DNA of 64,000 nucleotides from Chloroflexota bacterium (GCA_023459215.1 JAEWVF010000019.1:1-64000), one strand, 5' to 3'. Positions 23,439 through 31,477 are shown, numbered from the stretch's first letter. Notes: generated by a model not told the origin, from the letters alone. Numbers and translations: made by a program.

Positions 23439-23472
23439 CGCGCCGCAGGATGCTCCCTGCGGCGCGTTTTTT
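23439..23472 (+). terminator. Attenuator-type terminator ahead of the ABC-F gene
   Basis: The stem CGCGCCGCAGG / CCTGCGGCGCG encloses ATGCTC-type bases and is followed by six T. It lies inside the 5' leader of the ABC-F mRNA. Confidence 0.8.
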
Positions 23473-23492
23473 ATTAACCAAGGAATACCACC

Positions 23493-25136
23493 ATGATCCA
23501 AATCTCCATCTCCAACGCCAGCCTGATTCTTGGCGCAAAAGCCATTTTTCGCAAACTGAATTGGGAAATTCAGCACGACCAGCGCATTGGCCTGATCGGC
23601 CCGAATGGCGCGGGAAAATCATCGCTGCTCAAACTGATTACCGGTGAGCACAACCCCGAACCCGGCGGCTCCGTTGTCCGCGCGCGCGGCGTAACGGTTG
23701 GTTATTTATCGCAGCATCCGGAACTGGATTTGGGCCAAACTGCGTTGCAATCTGCGCTGGATGGCAATCCGCGCCTGGCGCAGGTGCTGGCCGAGCTGGA
23801 CGCGGTCGAAGCACGCCTGGGCCTGCCTGCCGTTTATGAGAATTCATCCGTGCTGGAAAAGACCCTGTCTGTGCAGGAAAAGCTGCTCGAAGAGTATGCC
23901 AGCCTGGGCGGGGACGGCTACCCGCTGCGCGTTCGCAACCTGCTGCTCGGGCTGGGGTTGCCCGAAAGCGACCTCGACAAGCCGCTTGGCGTGCTATCCG
24001 GCGGGCAGAAAAAGTTGGTCGGACTGGCGCGCCTGCTGCTATTGGGGCCATCTGTGCTGCTGCTCGATGAACCGGATAACCACCTCGACCTGCCCGGGAA
24101 AGCCTACCTTGAGAAACTCATTCGTGAGTACCCCGGCGCGGTGGTGATTGTCTCGCATGACCGTTACCTGCTCGATGCGGTCGTGACCCATATCGCCGAG
24201 ATTGAAGACGGCAAGATCAGCACCTTCACCGGCGATTATTCCAGTTACATGCTCGACAAGGAAGAACGCCTGGCGCGCCAGGAAGAGCTTTTCCATGTTC
24301 AGCAGCGCGAAATTGGCCGGATCGAAGCCTCGATCAAGCGCCTGGCGCTGTGGGGAAAAATCTACGATAACGAGAAGTTTGCCCAGCGCGCCAAAGCCAT
24401 GCAGAATCGCCTGGATAAGATGGATAAGATCGACAAACCGCTGACCGAGCGCCGTCGCATGGATTTGAAGTTGAGCGGCTGGCGCGGCTCGAACAAGGTT
24501 CTGGATTTGCTGGCCCTGCGTAAAAGTTTTGGTCCGCGCCGCATCTTGAGCGGGGTGGACGAGACTCTCTGGCACGGCGAACGGGTTGGTTTAATCGGCC
24601 CCAACGGGTCTGGAAAATCGGTTTTGCTGCGTTTGATTTTAGGCCGGGAAGCGCCCGACGCGGGTGAAATCCGCATTGGACCGAGCGTCAAAATTGGCTA
24701 TTATGCCCAGGAGCACGAAACCCTTGATTTTGACCAAACCCTGATTGATGCCGTGCGCTATGCCGGCAATATGAGCGAAGCGCGGGCGGTGGCTTTCCTG
24801 CTCGGTTATCTGTTCACTTACCAGCAAGCCCAGCAGAAAATTGGCGAGCTATCGGGCGGAGAGCGCAGCCGTCTGCAACTGGCATTGCTGGTGCTGTCGG
24901 GCGCAAACTTCTTGCTGCTCGATGAGCCAACCAACAACCTCGACATTGCCTCCGCCGAGGTGCTCGAAAATGCGCTTGCCGAGTTTGTCGGCACGGTGCT
25001 GGTGATTTCGCACGACCGCTACTTCCTCGACCGGACGGTCGACCGCATCCTGACCATCGAAGATGGTCAACTGGTCGGCCACCTGGGCGGCTACAGCGAT
25101 TACCTGGCTGCGAGCCAGAATCAAAACGGGAAATAG
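23493..25136 (+). CDS. ABC-F family ATPase
   Basis: A 547-residue protein with two ATP-binding cassettes and no membrane domain. NBD1: Walker A GPNGAGKSS (about residue 36), signature LSGGQ (about 165), Walker B LLLDEPDNHLD. The interdomain P-site linker is at about residues 245-320 (IGRIEASIKRLALWGKIYDNEKFAQRAKAM). NBD2: Walker A GPNGSGKS (about 367), signature LSGGE, Walker B LLLDEPTNNLD. ABC-F proteins bind the ribosomal E site, either as housekeeping factors or to dislodge antibiotics. The leader ORF and attenuator upstream favour an antibiotic-responsive member. The gene ends inside a bidirectional terminator. Confidence 0.93.
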   Translation: MIQISISNASLILGAKAIFRKLNWEIQHDQRIGLIGPNGAGKSSLLKLITGEHNPEPGGSVVRARGVTVGYLSQHPELDLGQTALQSALDGNPRLAQVLAELDAVEARLGLPAVYENSSVLEKTLSVQEKLLEEYASLGGDGYPLRVRNLLLGLGLPESDLDKPLGVLSGGQKKLVGLARLLLLGPSVLLLDEPDNHLDLPGKAYLEKLIREYPGAVVIVSHDRYLLDAVVTHIAEIEDGKISTFTGDYSSYMLDKEERLARQEELFHVQQREIGRIEASIKRLALWGKIYDNEKFAQRAKAMQNRLDKMDKIDKPLTERRRMDLKLSGWRGSNKVLDLLALRKSFGPRRILSGVDETLWHGERVGLIGPNGSGKSVLLRLILGREAPDAGEIRIGPSVKIGYYAQEHETLDFDQTLIDAVRYAGNMSEARAVAFLLGYLFTYQQAQQKIGELSGGERSRLQLALLVLSGANFLLLDEPTNNLDIASAEVLENALAEFVGTVLVISHDRYFLDRTVDRILTIEDGQLVGHLGGYSDYLAASQNQNGK

Positions 25137-25157
25137 GTTTTCCCTATTTCCCGTTTT
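25123..25157. terminator. Bidirectional terminator between ABC-F and the HHH protein
   Basis: A perfect 15-bp stem AAAACGGGAAATAGG / CCTATTTCCCGTTTT around a TTTTC loop. It overlaps the ABC-F stop codon and serves the convergent minus-strand gene too. Confidence 0.9.
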
Positions 25158-25173
25158 GAAGGGTTTTGGCTGC

Positions 25174-25644
25174 TTAAGCGCGCCGGCCGCCCTTGAGACT
25201 TTCCTGTAATTTTTTCAAGCCCTCGGCGTCACCGGCGGCGGCCAGTTTGGCCTGGTCAACCCAACCGGCAGGCTCCATGTATTTGTAGCCTGCGCCATCC
25301 AGGATTTCGCGCAGTTTACCCAGGTCGGCGGCTGCCAGCGCGGAGAAGGTTGTAATCCCGTTGGCCTCGAGCAATTTGGCAACTTTTGGCCCAATCCCTT
25401 CCAGGCTGACCAGGTTGTCCGCCGCGGTAGGCGCAGCATGGCTTTCGGGCTGGGCATGCCCATGATCCTGTTCGGCATGGGAATGGCTGTCGTGCACAAC
25501 TTCTTCTTCCTGTTTGAGCCAGCCCTTGCTCCAGACCAACCAGCCGAGAAAAACCATCAGCAGGAATACTGCCAGCGCAACCCAAACCAGCCAACTCAGA
25601 CCGGATTCTTCTGCGCCTGCTTCCAGTAGACGAATTGCAAACAT
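25174..25644 (-). CDS. Membrane-anchored helix-hairpin-helix protein
   Basis: A 156-residue protein with one N-terminal transmembrane helix (about residues 17-40, LSWLVWVALAVFLLMVFLGW), a His/Glu-rich linker (HDSHSHAEQDHGHAQPESHAA), and a C-terminal helix-hairpin-helix domain of the DUF4332/HHH_5 type (NLVSLEGIGPKVAKLLEANG, about 77-96). Similar 'helix-hairpin-helix plus TM' proteins are common but uncharacterised. The His-rich linker could bind metal. An AGGAGGTTCC-type ribosome site precedes the ATG. Function unknown. Confidence 0.8.
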   Translation of the reverse strand: MFAIRLLEAGAEESGLSWLVWVALAVFLLMVFLGWLVWSKGWLKQEEEVVHDSHSHAEQDHGHAQPESHAAPTAADNLVSLEGIGPKVAKLLEANGITTFSALAAADLGKLREILDGAGYKYMEPAGWVDQAKLAAAGDAEGLKKLQESLKGGRRA

Positions 25645-25714
25645 AGGAACCTCCCGTGGAATTTGATAACTTTACTATACGCCAAATGCGGGATGATGTC
25701 AAAGTTTTCCATGG

Positions 25715-25720
25715 TATATT
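25715..25720 (+). promoter_or_regulatory. -10 box abutting the YbaK-type gene
   Basis: TATATT ends 7 bases before the ATG at 25728, with no ribosome site, so the transcript may be leaderless, as for purB. Confidence 0.4.
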
Positions 25721-25727
25721 CTCGAGT

Positions 25728-26198
25728 ATGACGCCGGTTGCAAAAATCTTGCAGGAATTGGGCATTCCGCACAGGGAGTTTGCCCACCAGGGGCAGGTGA
25801 CCTCCCTCGCCCAGGCGGCTGCCGAGCGCGGCCAAACCCCGCAGCAGGTGGTGCGCAGCATCGTTTTTCGTATCCGCGCGGGCGAATTTGTGTTGGTCTT
25901 GATCGCCGGCCCGGCCCAGATTTCCTGGCCGGCTTTGCGGGAATACCTTGGCCAGAACCGGATCAGCATGGCCTCTGACGAAGAAGTTTTGGCGGCCACC
26001 GGCTATCGGGTCGGGACGGTTTCGCCAATCGGCGCGGCGACCCGGCTGCGGGTGCTGGCGGACCGCGGGGTTTTCATCCCCGAGGAAATTTCACTGGGAT
26101 CCGGGCAGCGCAATACGGGCATCATCCTGAAATCCGCCGACCTGCGCCGCCTCCTGCCGGACGTGGAGTTGGGTGATTTTGCCGCGAGCGACCAATGA
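25728..26198 (+). CDS. YbaK/prolyl-tRNA-editing domain protein
   Basis: A 156-residue member of the YbaK/EbsC/ProX family, which deacylates mischarged tRNA (Cys-tRNA-Pro, Ala-tRNA-Pro and others). Typical features are the N-terminal LQELGIPHREFAHQGQVTSLAQAA, the catalytic-pocket stretch QVVRSIVFRI (the invariant Lys of VVKTL is Arg here), and VGTVSPIGAATRLRVLAD (GxxSPhG motif). The change of the family Lys to Arg in VVRS may alter activity. The ATG at 25728 is chosen since an upstream in-frame start at 25656 would overlap the divergent promoter. Confidence 0.82.
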   Translation: MTPVAKILQELGIPHREFAHQGQVTSLAQAAAERGQTPQQVVRSIVFRIRAGEFVLVLIAGPAQISWPALREYLGQNRISMASDEEVLAATGYRVGTVSPIGAATRLRVLADRGVFIPEEISLGSGQRNTGIILKSADLRRLLPDVELGDFAASDQ

Positions 26199-26213
26199 AG
26201 GAACCCGGATAGC

Positions 26214-26247
26214 AAACAGGCTTTGCTCTTTTCAGCAAAGCCTGTTT
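26214..26247. terminator. Bidirectional terminator between YbaK-type and esterase genes
   Basis: AAACAGGCTTTGCT / AGCAAAGCCTGTTT is a perfect 14-bp stem in a convergent gap. Confidence 0.85.
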
Positions 26248-26268
26248 TGATTTCAGGGAAATGGCTGT

Positions 26269-27102
26269 TTATTCCTCAGATAACAGGAAGGCCAGCGGAA
26301 TGTCGACCCGTTCACGCCAGGAACGCTCGGAGTGTTCAGCGCCCTCGAATTTGCGGGTGAGCCAGTTGTGGCCTTGCTCGTACCCGGCGCGGCGCAGGTG
26401 CTCGTCCATGCGGCGTTGAAAAGGCTCGTAGGCCTGGTCGACGGTTTCGGTGCCAAAATCGAAGTACAGTTTGTGGTTGGCCGGGCTGGGCAGGCTGGCG
26501 GCCATGGCGTCCACCAGCAGTTCTCCGCCGGCTGGCCAATGGGTGGAGACACAGCCCGCGCCGCCAAAGATATGCGGGTACTCACTGATGGCGTAAAGTG
26601 AAATCAAGCCGCCCATGCTGGAACCCATGATGTGGGTGTTGGGCTGGTCGGGGCGGGTGCGGTAACGCGAATCGATGAAAGGCTTCAGTTCTTCGACGAT
26701 GAATTTGAGATAGGCATCAGCGATGGATGGCCCTCCGGCGACATCGACAAAGTCGGCGCGCACCCGTTTCATGGCCGGGCCTTGCAGGGGTTTGGCGGGC
26801 ATATATTCCTGCCAGCGAAAATCGCTGTTCCAGATGCCGACCACGATTGCGCCGTGCAGGCCGCGCGTGGCAATCAGGCGGCTGATGGCTTCATCCACGC
26901 CCCAATCGACGTTATCGTAGGCCAGGACGGGGTCGAAGAGATTTTGTCCGTCGTGCATGTAGATGACCGGGTAACGTTCGTTGTCCTCGTGGTAGCCCGG
27001 CGGCAGCCAGATATCAATATGGCGGGCCACAACATGGGCGGATTCGAAGCGGGCGTGGCGCTGGGTAATGCCGTTGCCCTGGGTGTTGGGTTTGCTTGGC
27101 AT
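26269..27102 (-). CDS. Alpha/beta hydrolase, putative esterase (enterochelin-esterase type)
   Basis: A 277-residue cytoplasmic esterase of the 'putative esterase' (Esterase D / Fes-like) family. Key stretches are VARHIDIWLPPGYHEDNERYPVIYMHDGQNLFD (about 25-57), the nucleophile elbow HIMGSSMGGLISLYAI (Ser near residue 155), a later Asp in YFDFGTETVD (about 206-215) and a His in FEGAEHSERSWRERV (about 257). The triad is complete. The usual substrates are short acyl or siderophore esters; the true one is unknown. It follows a DUF456 gene on the same strand by 13 bases. Confidence 0.85.
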   Translation of the reverse strand: MPSKPNTQGNGITQRHARFESAHVVARHIDIWLPPGYHEDNERYPVIYMHDGQNLFDPVLAYDNVDWGVDEAISRLIATRGLHGAIVVGIWNSDFRWQEYMPAKPLQGPAMKRVRADFVDVAGGPSIADAYLKFIVEELKPFIDSRYRTRPDQPNTHIMGSSMGGLISLYAISEYPHIFGGAGCVSTHWPAGGELLVDAMAASLPSPANHKLYFDFGTETVDQAYEPFQRRMDEHLRRAGYEQGHNWLTRKFEGAEHSERSWRERVDIPLAFLLSEE

Positions 27103-27115
27103 CGCTATTTCCTTA

Positions 27116-27637
27116 TCATAATGGGATCATGGCCCAAATCAACCATAATCCTATCATGGCACTGCCTATCGCGAAAAGTGCGACAAAAGTCCACCCGAAG
27201 CCAATCAGGAAGGCTTTGGTGGAACCAAAAGCCAGGCTGCGATCTTGCAGGCGTCGGTATTCGATCAGGTACAGGGCCGCCGGGGTCAGCAGCAGGCCAA
27301 CCAGCGGGGTAAAGAACAGGCTGGCAACCAAGCCAATTACATAGGCCAGGATGATCGATTTCCAGGGTGTGCCAGTCTGGCGCAATTTGGCAGCCAGGAT
27401 GATGTTATCGACCACGGTGCCCAAAATGCCCAGAAGGGTGATGATGACGAACAGGAACCAGTCCCAGCCGGTCATGGTCCCGGCCAGGGTTGAGAAGACT
27501 GCATAAACCAGGGCCGAAAGCCAGATGATGATGATGCCGGGGAAGATCGGGATAATCAATCCTGCCAGGCCAATCAGCATGAAGACAAAAGTGATGGCTT
27601 TCATCACGGCGAAACCAAATAAAGACCAATCCAACAT
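27116..27637 (-). CDS. DUF456 family membrane protein
   Basis: A 173-residue membrane protein with about five hydrophobic segments. It carries DUF456-type features: LIGLAGLIIPIFPGIIIIWLSALVYA (about 20-45), DNIILAAKLRQTGTPWKSI (about 77-95) and GLVASLFFTPLVGLLLTPAALYLIEY (about 102-127). No function is known. An AAGGAG site lies 6 bases before the ATG. The structured element at 27657-27801 ends 12 bases upstream of that site and would be the 5' UTR of this gene. Confidence 0.82.
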   Translation of the reverse strand: MLDWSLFGFAVMKAITFVFMLIGLAGLIIPIFPGIIIIWLSALVYAVFSTLAGTMTGWDWFLFVIITLLGILGTVVDNIILAAKLRQTGTPWKSIILAYVIGLVASLFFTPLVGLLLTPAALYLIEYRRLQDRSLAFGSTKAFLIGFGWTFVALFAIGSAMIGLWLIWAMIPL

Positions 27638-27656
27638 GACAGCTCCTTAAAAGGTA

Positions 27657-27801
27657 AACGGGACACGCGCTAGTGTAGGCTTGTTGTCGATCCTTGCGTT
27701 TAAGATGCAATTCTCAACAACGAGTTTATCTTACCTGATAACGTTGCGCTTGTGGGTGGAGGAAGCGCAGGTAACAGGTATAACGCAGCGCGTGTCCCGT
27801 T
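27657..27801 (-). other. Structured intergenic element with a perfect 15-bp closing stem
   Basis: The ends AACGGGACACGCGCT (27657-27671) and AGCGCGTGTCCCGTT (27787-27801) are perfect inverted repeats. Inside are a GTTGTCGA / TCAACAAC stem (27683-27690 with 27714-27721, one wobble), a TTACCT / AGGTAA stem (27731-27736 with 27769-27774) and a nested GCGCTT / AAGCGC stem (27746-27751 with 27763-27768). Read on the minus strand it lies between serS and the DUF456 ribosome site, like a multi-branched leader RNA. I recognise no known riboswitch. A miniature mobile element is the alternative. Confidence 0.6.
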
Positions 27802-27823
27802 GGTTGCAGTGTAGCGGCTCGAA

Positions 27824-29098
27824 CTACGGTTCGATAACCTCGATGCCGCCCATCCAGGGGCGCAGAACTTCGGGAACGACAATCGAGCCGTCGGCCTGCT
27901 GGTAGTTTTCCATAACGGCGATCAGGGTGCGGGGCAGGCCGAGTCCGGAACCGTTCAGGGTGTGCAACAGGCGCGCCTTGCCGCCATCTGCCGGGCGGTA
28001 TTTGATGTTGGCGCGCCGGGACTGGAAATCGGTATCGTTCGAGACCGAGGACACTTCCAGCCACTCGTCGCAGCCGGGCGCCCAGACTTCCAGGTCGTAG
28101 GTCAGGGTTGCGCCGAAGCCGAGGTCGCCGGTGCAAAGCCGCTTGACGCGGTAGGTCAGTCCCAGGCCGGCGCAGGTTTCTTCGGCATCCTGAACCATTT
28201 TCTGGTGCAGGGCTTCCGACTCTTCGGGTTTGCAGTAGATGTACATTTCGACCTTGTCGAACTGGTGGCCGCGTTTGATGCCGCGCACATCGCGCCCGGC
28301 GCTCATTTTTTCGCGGCGGAAACAGGGCGTATAAGCCGTGTACATGCGCGGCAGGCTGGCTTCGTCGAGTATCTCGTCCATGTGCAGGCCGGTCAGCGGG
28401 ATTTCGGCAGTCGGGACGAAGTACAGGTCTTCCTGGTGGTCTTTGTAGAGATTATCGGCGAACTTGGGCAGTTGGCCTGCGCCGTACACGGTGGCCGTTT
28501 TGACCATGAAGGGCAAATACTGTTCGCGGTAGCCCTGTCCGCGGGTGTGCAGGTCGAGCATCCAGGCGATCAGGGCGCGCTGCAACCTTGCGCCCGCGCC
28601 GCTGAGGGTGTAAAAGCGCGAACCGGTGATTTTGGTGCCGCGCTCGAAATCGATGATGCCCAGCGCCGGGCCAAGTTCCCAGTGCGGTTTGGGGGTGAAG
28701 TCGAACTTTTTCGGTTCGCCGATGGTTTTGATGACCACGTTCTCATTGTCATCGACGCCATACGGGGTACGTTCATCGGGAATATTGGGCAGGGTGGATG
28801 TCAGCGCGGCCAGTTCGGCCTCGACCTCGGCCACCTGCCGGTCGAATTCGGCGATCCGCTCACCAACCACGCGCATGGCTTCGATTTTAGCCTGGCGCTC
28901 GGTTGGGTCCTTCATCTTGCCGATTTCTTTCGAGACGGCATTGCGCTCGGCCTTGAGCGTTTCAACTTCGCTGAGCAGGGAGCGGCGTTTTTCGTCCAGT
29001 TGCAGGATTGAATCGACCGGGGCCGGGTTATCCTGCCGGTCGCGCAGGGCTTTGCGGACCAGGTCCGGGTTTTCGCGGATGAGATTGATGTCGAGCAT
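27824..29098 (-). CDS. serS: Seryl-tRNA synthetase
   Basis: A 424-residue class II synthetase that charges tRNA-Ser (and tRNA-Sec where present). The N-terminal coiled-coil tRNA-binding arm is at about residues 1-105 (MLDINLIRENPDLVRKALRD). The catalytic core has motif 2 TPCFRREKMSAGRDVRGIKRGHQFDKVEMY (about 255-285) and motif 3 LNGSGLGLPRTLIAVMENYQ (about 380-399). The start at 29098 has GGAGGTG eight bases upstream; earlier in-frame starts lie in the T-box leader. Expression is predicted to respond to uncharged tRNA-Ser through the T-box at 29101-29431. Confidence 0.97.
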   Translation of the reverse strand: MLDINLIRENPDLVRKALRDRQDNPAPVDSILQLDEKRRSLLSEVETLKAERNAVSKEIGKMKDPTERQAKIEAMRVVGERIAEFDRQVAEVEAELAALTSTLPNIPDERTPYGVDDNENVVIKTIGEPKKFDFTPKPHWELGPALGIIDFERGTKITGSRFYTLSGAGARLQRALIAWMLDLHTRGQGYREQYLPFMVKTATVYGAGQLPKFADNLYKDHQEDLYFVPTAEIPLTGLHMDEILDEASLPRMYTAYTPCFRREKMSAGRDVRGIKRGHQFDKVEMYIYCKPEESEALHQKMVQDAEETCAGLGLTYRVKRLCTGDLGFGATLTYDLEVWAPGCDEWLEVSSVSNDTDFQSRRANIKYRPADGGKARLLHTLNGSGLGLPRTLIAVMENYQQADGSIVVPEVLRPWMGGIEVIEP

Positions 29099-29100
29099 GA

Positions 29101-29431
29101 GAGCACCTCCAGGTGAATAAATAGAATCGCCCCAACTCGTCAGCAGGACGAGGGGGCGCTCGTGGTGCCACCTGCTTTCACGCCCCCACCCGGCCTCCCC
29201 CATTTTCGTAGAAAATGGGGGAGGTGTCCCGAAGGGACGGAGGGGGTGTCTTTGGTCTGCGCGCTAACGGGCGAACCCGGCTCTTTTATGGCCTTTCGGC
29301 CTCTGCAAGAGCAACTGTCCCTATGCGGGACGCCGGAGCGGAACCTTCTTCAGTCCATTTGCCGCCTCGCACCGAACGACGGCTCTCTGGGAAATGGATT
29401 GCGGAAATTTCTCCGGGCTTGTTTTTGCTTG
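29101..29431 (-). ncRNA. T-box leader of serS
   Basis: The minus strand carries the conserved T-box sequence AGGTGGCACCACG (29161-29173), which pairs with the acceptor end of uncharged tRNA. It is followed by an intrinsic terminator, CGCCCC-ACTCGT / ACGAGGGGGCG type, with a T-rich tail (29121-29158), then the serS ribosome site. The leader is about 330 nt and holds several further hairpins, including CCCCATTTTC / GAAAATGGGG (29201-29221 region). Stem I is near 29360-29400 (TCCATTT / AAATGGA). I could not assign the serine specifier codon with confidence. Confidence 0.85.
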
Positions 29432-29437
29432 GGGGGA

Positions 29438-29465
29438 ATTATACGCCAGGGATAGAGAGTGTCAA
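29438..29465 (-). promoter_or_regulatory. Consensus promoter of serS
   Basis: On the minus strand, TTGACA (29460-29465) and TATAAT (29438-29443) are 16 bases apart, a full sigma-70 consensus. Transcription should start near 29431. Confidence 0.85.
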
Positions 29466-29470
29466 GGCGG

Positions 29471-30124
29471 CTAGGCCTGTCCCTCCCACTCAGCGTAGAA
29501 CCGGGTCAGGAAGTCTTCCATATAAGCGTGGCGTCCCTGAGCAATTTTACGGGCGGTTGCGGTGTTCATCAGGTCTTTGAGCAGGAGTAGTTTTTCATAA
29601 AAATGATTGATGGTCGGGGCCGGGCTGTTTTTGTAATTCTCAAACGAATCGTGCATTTCCACCGGCACATTTGGGTCGTGCAGCAGCCGCCCTTTTGAGC
29701 CGCCATAGGCAAAGGCGCGCGCAATGCCGATCGCGCCGATCGCATCCAGCCGGTCGGCATCCTGTACCACCATCCCCTCGCGGGTGCGCATCGGGGTGGA
29801 TACTTTGGCGCCCTTGAACGACAGACTGGCGATGATCTCGGTCACATGGGCGATAACGGCTTCATCCACGCCCAGTTTTTCGAGCCAGGCGTGGGCGGTT
29901 TTGGGGCCAATCGTCTCGTCGCCGCCGTGGAATTTGTGGTCGGCGATGTCGTGCAGCAGGGCGGCCAGCTCGACGATGAACAAATCCACCGTTTCGGTTT
30001 GGGCGATGTGCAGGGCATTCTTCCAGACGCGGTAAACGTGCCACCAATCGTGCCCTGCGCCGCCAACGGCCAGGGTTTCTTTAACATACGCTTCGGTTTG
30101 CGCGATGATTTCTTGTTGATTCAT
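29471..30124 (-). CDS. HD-domain phosphohydrolase
   Basis: A 217-residue HD superfamily protein. The metal residues are H in HDWWHVYRVW (about 25-34), HD in LAALLHDIADHKFHGG (about 52-67) and the late Asp in VVQDADRLDAIGAIGIARAFAYGG (about 117-140). The pattern, with H...HD...D and the GAIGIARAFAYGG tail, is that of the YedJ/YpgQ group of metal-dependent nucleotide or phosphate hydrolases. It lies 10 bases after the class V aminotransferase gene, so the two form an operon. The start at 30124 is the only one that leaves a normal HD N-terminus. Confidence 0.88.
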   Translation of the reverse strand: MNQQEIIAQTEAYVKETLAVGGAGHDWWHVYRVWKNALHIAQTETVDLFIVELAALLHDIADHKFHGGDETIGPKTAHAWLEKLGVDEAVIAHVTEIIASLSFKGAKVSTPMRTREGMVVQDADRLDAIGAIGIARAFAYGGSKGRLLHDPNVPVEMHDSFENYKNSPAPTINHFYEKLLLLKDLMNTATARKIAQGRHAYMEDFLTRFYAEWEGQA

Positions 30125-30134
30125 TTGGAGGGCC

Positions 30135-31391
30135 TTATTTGATCGAGAGCAGGGCTTCGCGCAGCCGTTCGACTTCGTCCAGGGTGTTGTAGTGCACCGC
30201 GCCAACGCGCACCATGCCGCCGGATTCTTCCACGCCCAGGCGTTCGCTGACATTGAGGGCGTAGTAATTGCCGTCCCAGACGTAGATACCGGCCTCGGCC
30301 AGTTTCTCGGCCACGGTGCGCGGATGCAGGTCGCGCAGGCGGAAGGAGAAGGTGGCAACGCGCTTTTCGAGCTGAAGCGGGTCGCTTTGGCCGTAGAGTC
30401 GCAGTCCGGGCACCGTTTGCAGGGCCGAAAGCAGCGCCCGGCTGAGTTCAAATTCATAGGCGTGGATGGCTGTCAGGGCCTTCTTGAGTTGGAAAACGCG
30501 TCCGGTATAACCTTCTTCGACCAACCCTTCTTCATATTCTGAACCGAAGGTTTTTCCGACCCATTCGAAATATTCGACGGCGCCCAACACCCCGGCCAGG
30601 CCCTCGTGGTTCTGGGTGCCGGTCTCGAAGCGTCCGGGCAGGGCGTTGGTCGCCGGGCGGACTTTATAAGCAAACAATGGTTCAAGGTGCTCACGCTTGC
30701 CAAACAAAATCCCGGCGTGCGGGCCGAAGAATTTGTAGCTGGACGAAACCAGGAAATCGCAATCCAGTTTTTGCACGTCGATTGGGCCGTGGGCGGCATA
30801 CTGGACGGCGTCCACGTACACCAGCACCCCGGCGGCGTGAGCCATCTCGATGATTTGCTGGAGCGGGTTAATCGTGCCGAGCGAATTGGAGGCGTATCCG
30901 ACCGCCAGCAGGCGCGGTTTGCGCTCGAGGGCTTTTTGCAGGCTGTCGAGGTTAAGGGTGCCGTCCTCAACATCAAAATCGACCCAGTTGACCTTGACAC
31001 CTTTATCCTGCGCAGCCAGCACCCAAGGGGTGACATTGGCATCGTGGTCAAGGCGGGTGACGACGATTTCATCCCCAGCCTGCCAGGCCCTTGAGAGCGA
31101 GCGGCTGATGTGCAGAGTCAGGGTGGTCATGTTGTTGCCGAAGATAATCTCTTCGGGGCTGGCAGCGTTATAGAAATCGGCCATGGCCCGGTGGGCTTCC
31201 TCCAAAATGGCATCGGAGGCGATGCTGGTGGCAAACGCGCCTTCGTGGTTGGCGTTGCACTCGGTCAGGTAGTGGGTGATGCGGTCAAGCGAGGCGCGCG
31301 CAATTTGGGTTCCGCCCGGGTTGTCGAAGAAAATGGCTGGGCGGTTGAGGCCCGGGAACTGACTGCGGATGGTGGCAAGATCAAGGGACAT
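30135..31391 (-). CDS. Class V aminotransferase / cysteine desulfurase-like protein
   Basis: A 418-residue PLP enzyme of the class V group, closest in look to the 'cysteine desulfurase-like' (VC1184 / TIGR01976) branch. The PLP Lys lies in FLVSSSYKFFGPHAGILFG (about residue 224). The cofactor Asp/His stretch is VYVDAVQYAAHGPIDV (about 191-206). The N-terminus is FPGLNRPAIFFDNPGGTQ. It lacks an obvious C-terminal active-site Cys loop of IscS/SufS type, so true desulfurase activity is doubtful. It is co-oriented with the HD-domain gene downstream. Reaction unknown. Confidence 0.85.
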   Translation of the reverse strand: MSLDLATIRSQFPGLNRPAIFFDNPGGTQIARASLDRITHYLTECNANHEGAFATSIASDAILEEAHRAMADFYNAASPEEIIFGNNMTTLTLHISRSLSRAWQAGDEIVVTRLDHDANVTPWVLAAQDKGVKVNWVDFDVEDGTLNLDSLQKALERKPRLLAVGYASNSLGTINPLQQIIEMAHAAGVLVYVDAVQYAAHGPIDVQKLDCDFLVSSSYKFFGPHAGILFGKREHLEPLFAYKVRPATNALPGRFETGTQNHEGLAGVLGAVEYFEWVGKTFGSEYEEGLVEEGYTGRVFQLKKALTAIHAYEFELSRALLSALQTVPGLRLYGQSDPLQLEKRVATFSFRLRDLHPRTVAEKLAEAGIYVWDGNYYALNVSERLGVEESGGMVRVGAVHYNTLDEVERLREALLSIK

Positions 31392-31477
31392 GATTCTCCT
31401 CCGGTTGAATGGTGAGTGAATTATATAACGCCCACGGTTGGAAAAGCGAGGATTTAAAGATTGGCCGTATTAAAGCA

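Noticed and set aside
27962..29011. Long open frame opposite serS (349 codons)
   Set aside because: It mirrors the codon pattern of serS, whose motifs are unmistakable.
29162..29580. Open frames on the plus strand across the T-box leader
   Set aside because: The region is explained by a structured RNA leader with promoter, T-box sequence and terminator on the minus strand.
30135..31391. True SufS/IscS cysteine desulfurase
   Set aside because: The PLP fold is right, but no clear active-site Cys loop or neighbouring suf/isc genes are visible.
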